Assembly: GCA_002772195.1 (NCBI GenBank)
Contig: PCSG01000167.1
Span: forward strand, 368-5,931
From: Desulfobacterales bacterium CG23_combo_of_CG06-09_8_20_14_all_51_8
Lineage (GTDB): Bacteria; Desulfobacterota; Desulfobacteria; Desulfobacterales; Desulfosalsimonadaceae
Direction: 5' to 3'
Length of the DNA stretch: 5,564 nt
In this document: positions 5,556 to 5,564 of the stretch, piece by piece
How positions within the stretch are numbered: the stretch's first letter is position 1
How the letters are laid out: each line of letters starts with the position of its first letter
Notes under the pieces: generated by a model
What the model was told of the DNA's origin: nothing
Databases searched by the model: none
Seen by the model: the letters and a program-made list of their open reading frames with translations, nothing else
Program-made: the position numbers and the translations under genes

Positions 5556-5564
5556 GAGAGAAAA

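Overview
The window looks like chromosomal DNA from an anaerobic, moderately GC-rich bacterium, most likely a sulfate-reducing Desulfobacterota (Desulfobacterales-like). This is inferred from protein character: a non-classical succinate dehydrogenase/fumarate reductase iron-sulfur subunit, two radical SAM enzymes (one a Tat-signal-bearing AmmeMemoRadiSam enzyme), and a five-domain S1 protein. No marker gene fixes the taxon.

Layout, left to right. (1) Positions 1-651, + strand: the 3' part of an sdhB/frdB-type gene, cut by the window edge, with all three Fe-S cluster ligand sets present. (2) 742-1050, + strand: a small unrecognised protein with two membrane segments. (3) 1053-1095: a hairpin with T-runs on both sides, probably ending transcription from both convergent genes. 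(4) 1094-2545, - strand: a 483-residue protein with five S1 RNA-binding repeats. (5) 2546-2782: a 237-base divergent intergenic region with a plausible + strand promoter and a tandem 11-bp repeat. (6) 2783-3718, + strand: a TYW1-like (COG0731-type) radical SAM protein with a C-terminal winged-helix-like region. (7) 3719-3794: a convergent gap with two different 7-bp-periodic repeat tracts. (8) 3795-4328 and 4347-5555, both - strand: a two-gene unit. The promoter-proximal gene encodes the AmmeMemoRadiSam radical SAM enzyme with an N-terminal twin-arginine signal. It is followed after 18 bases by a small 3D-domain, probably lipoprotein, cysteine-rich protein.

The last pair is the most interesting part. 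A radical SAM enzyme with an export-type leader is tightly linked to a predicted envelope-anchored 3D-domain protein, which suggests a membrane- or envelope-associated function. The 3D gene is also bracketed by heptameric repeats of the same family and orientation, and its GTG start lies inside one of them. No RNA genes, CRISPR arrays or insertion sequences are visible.
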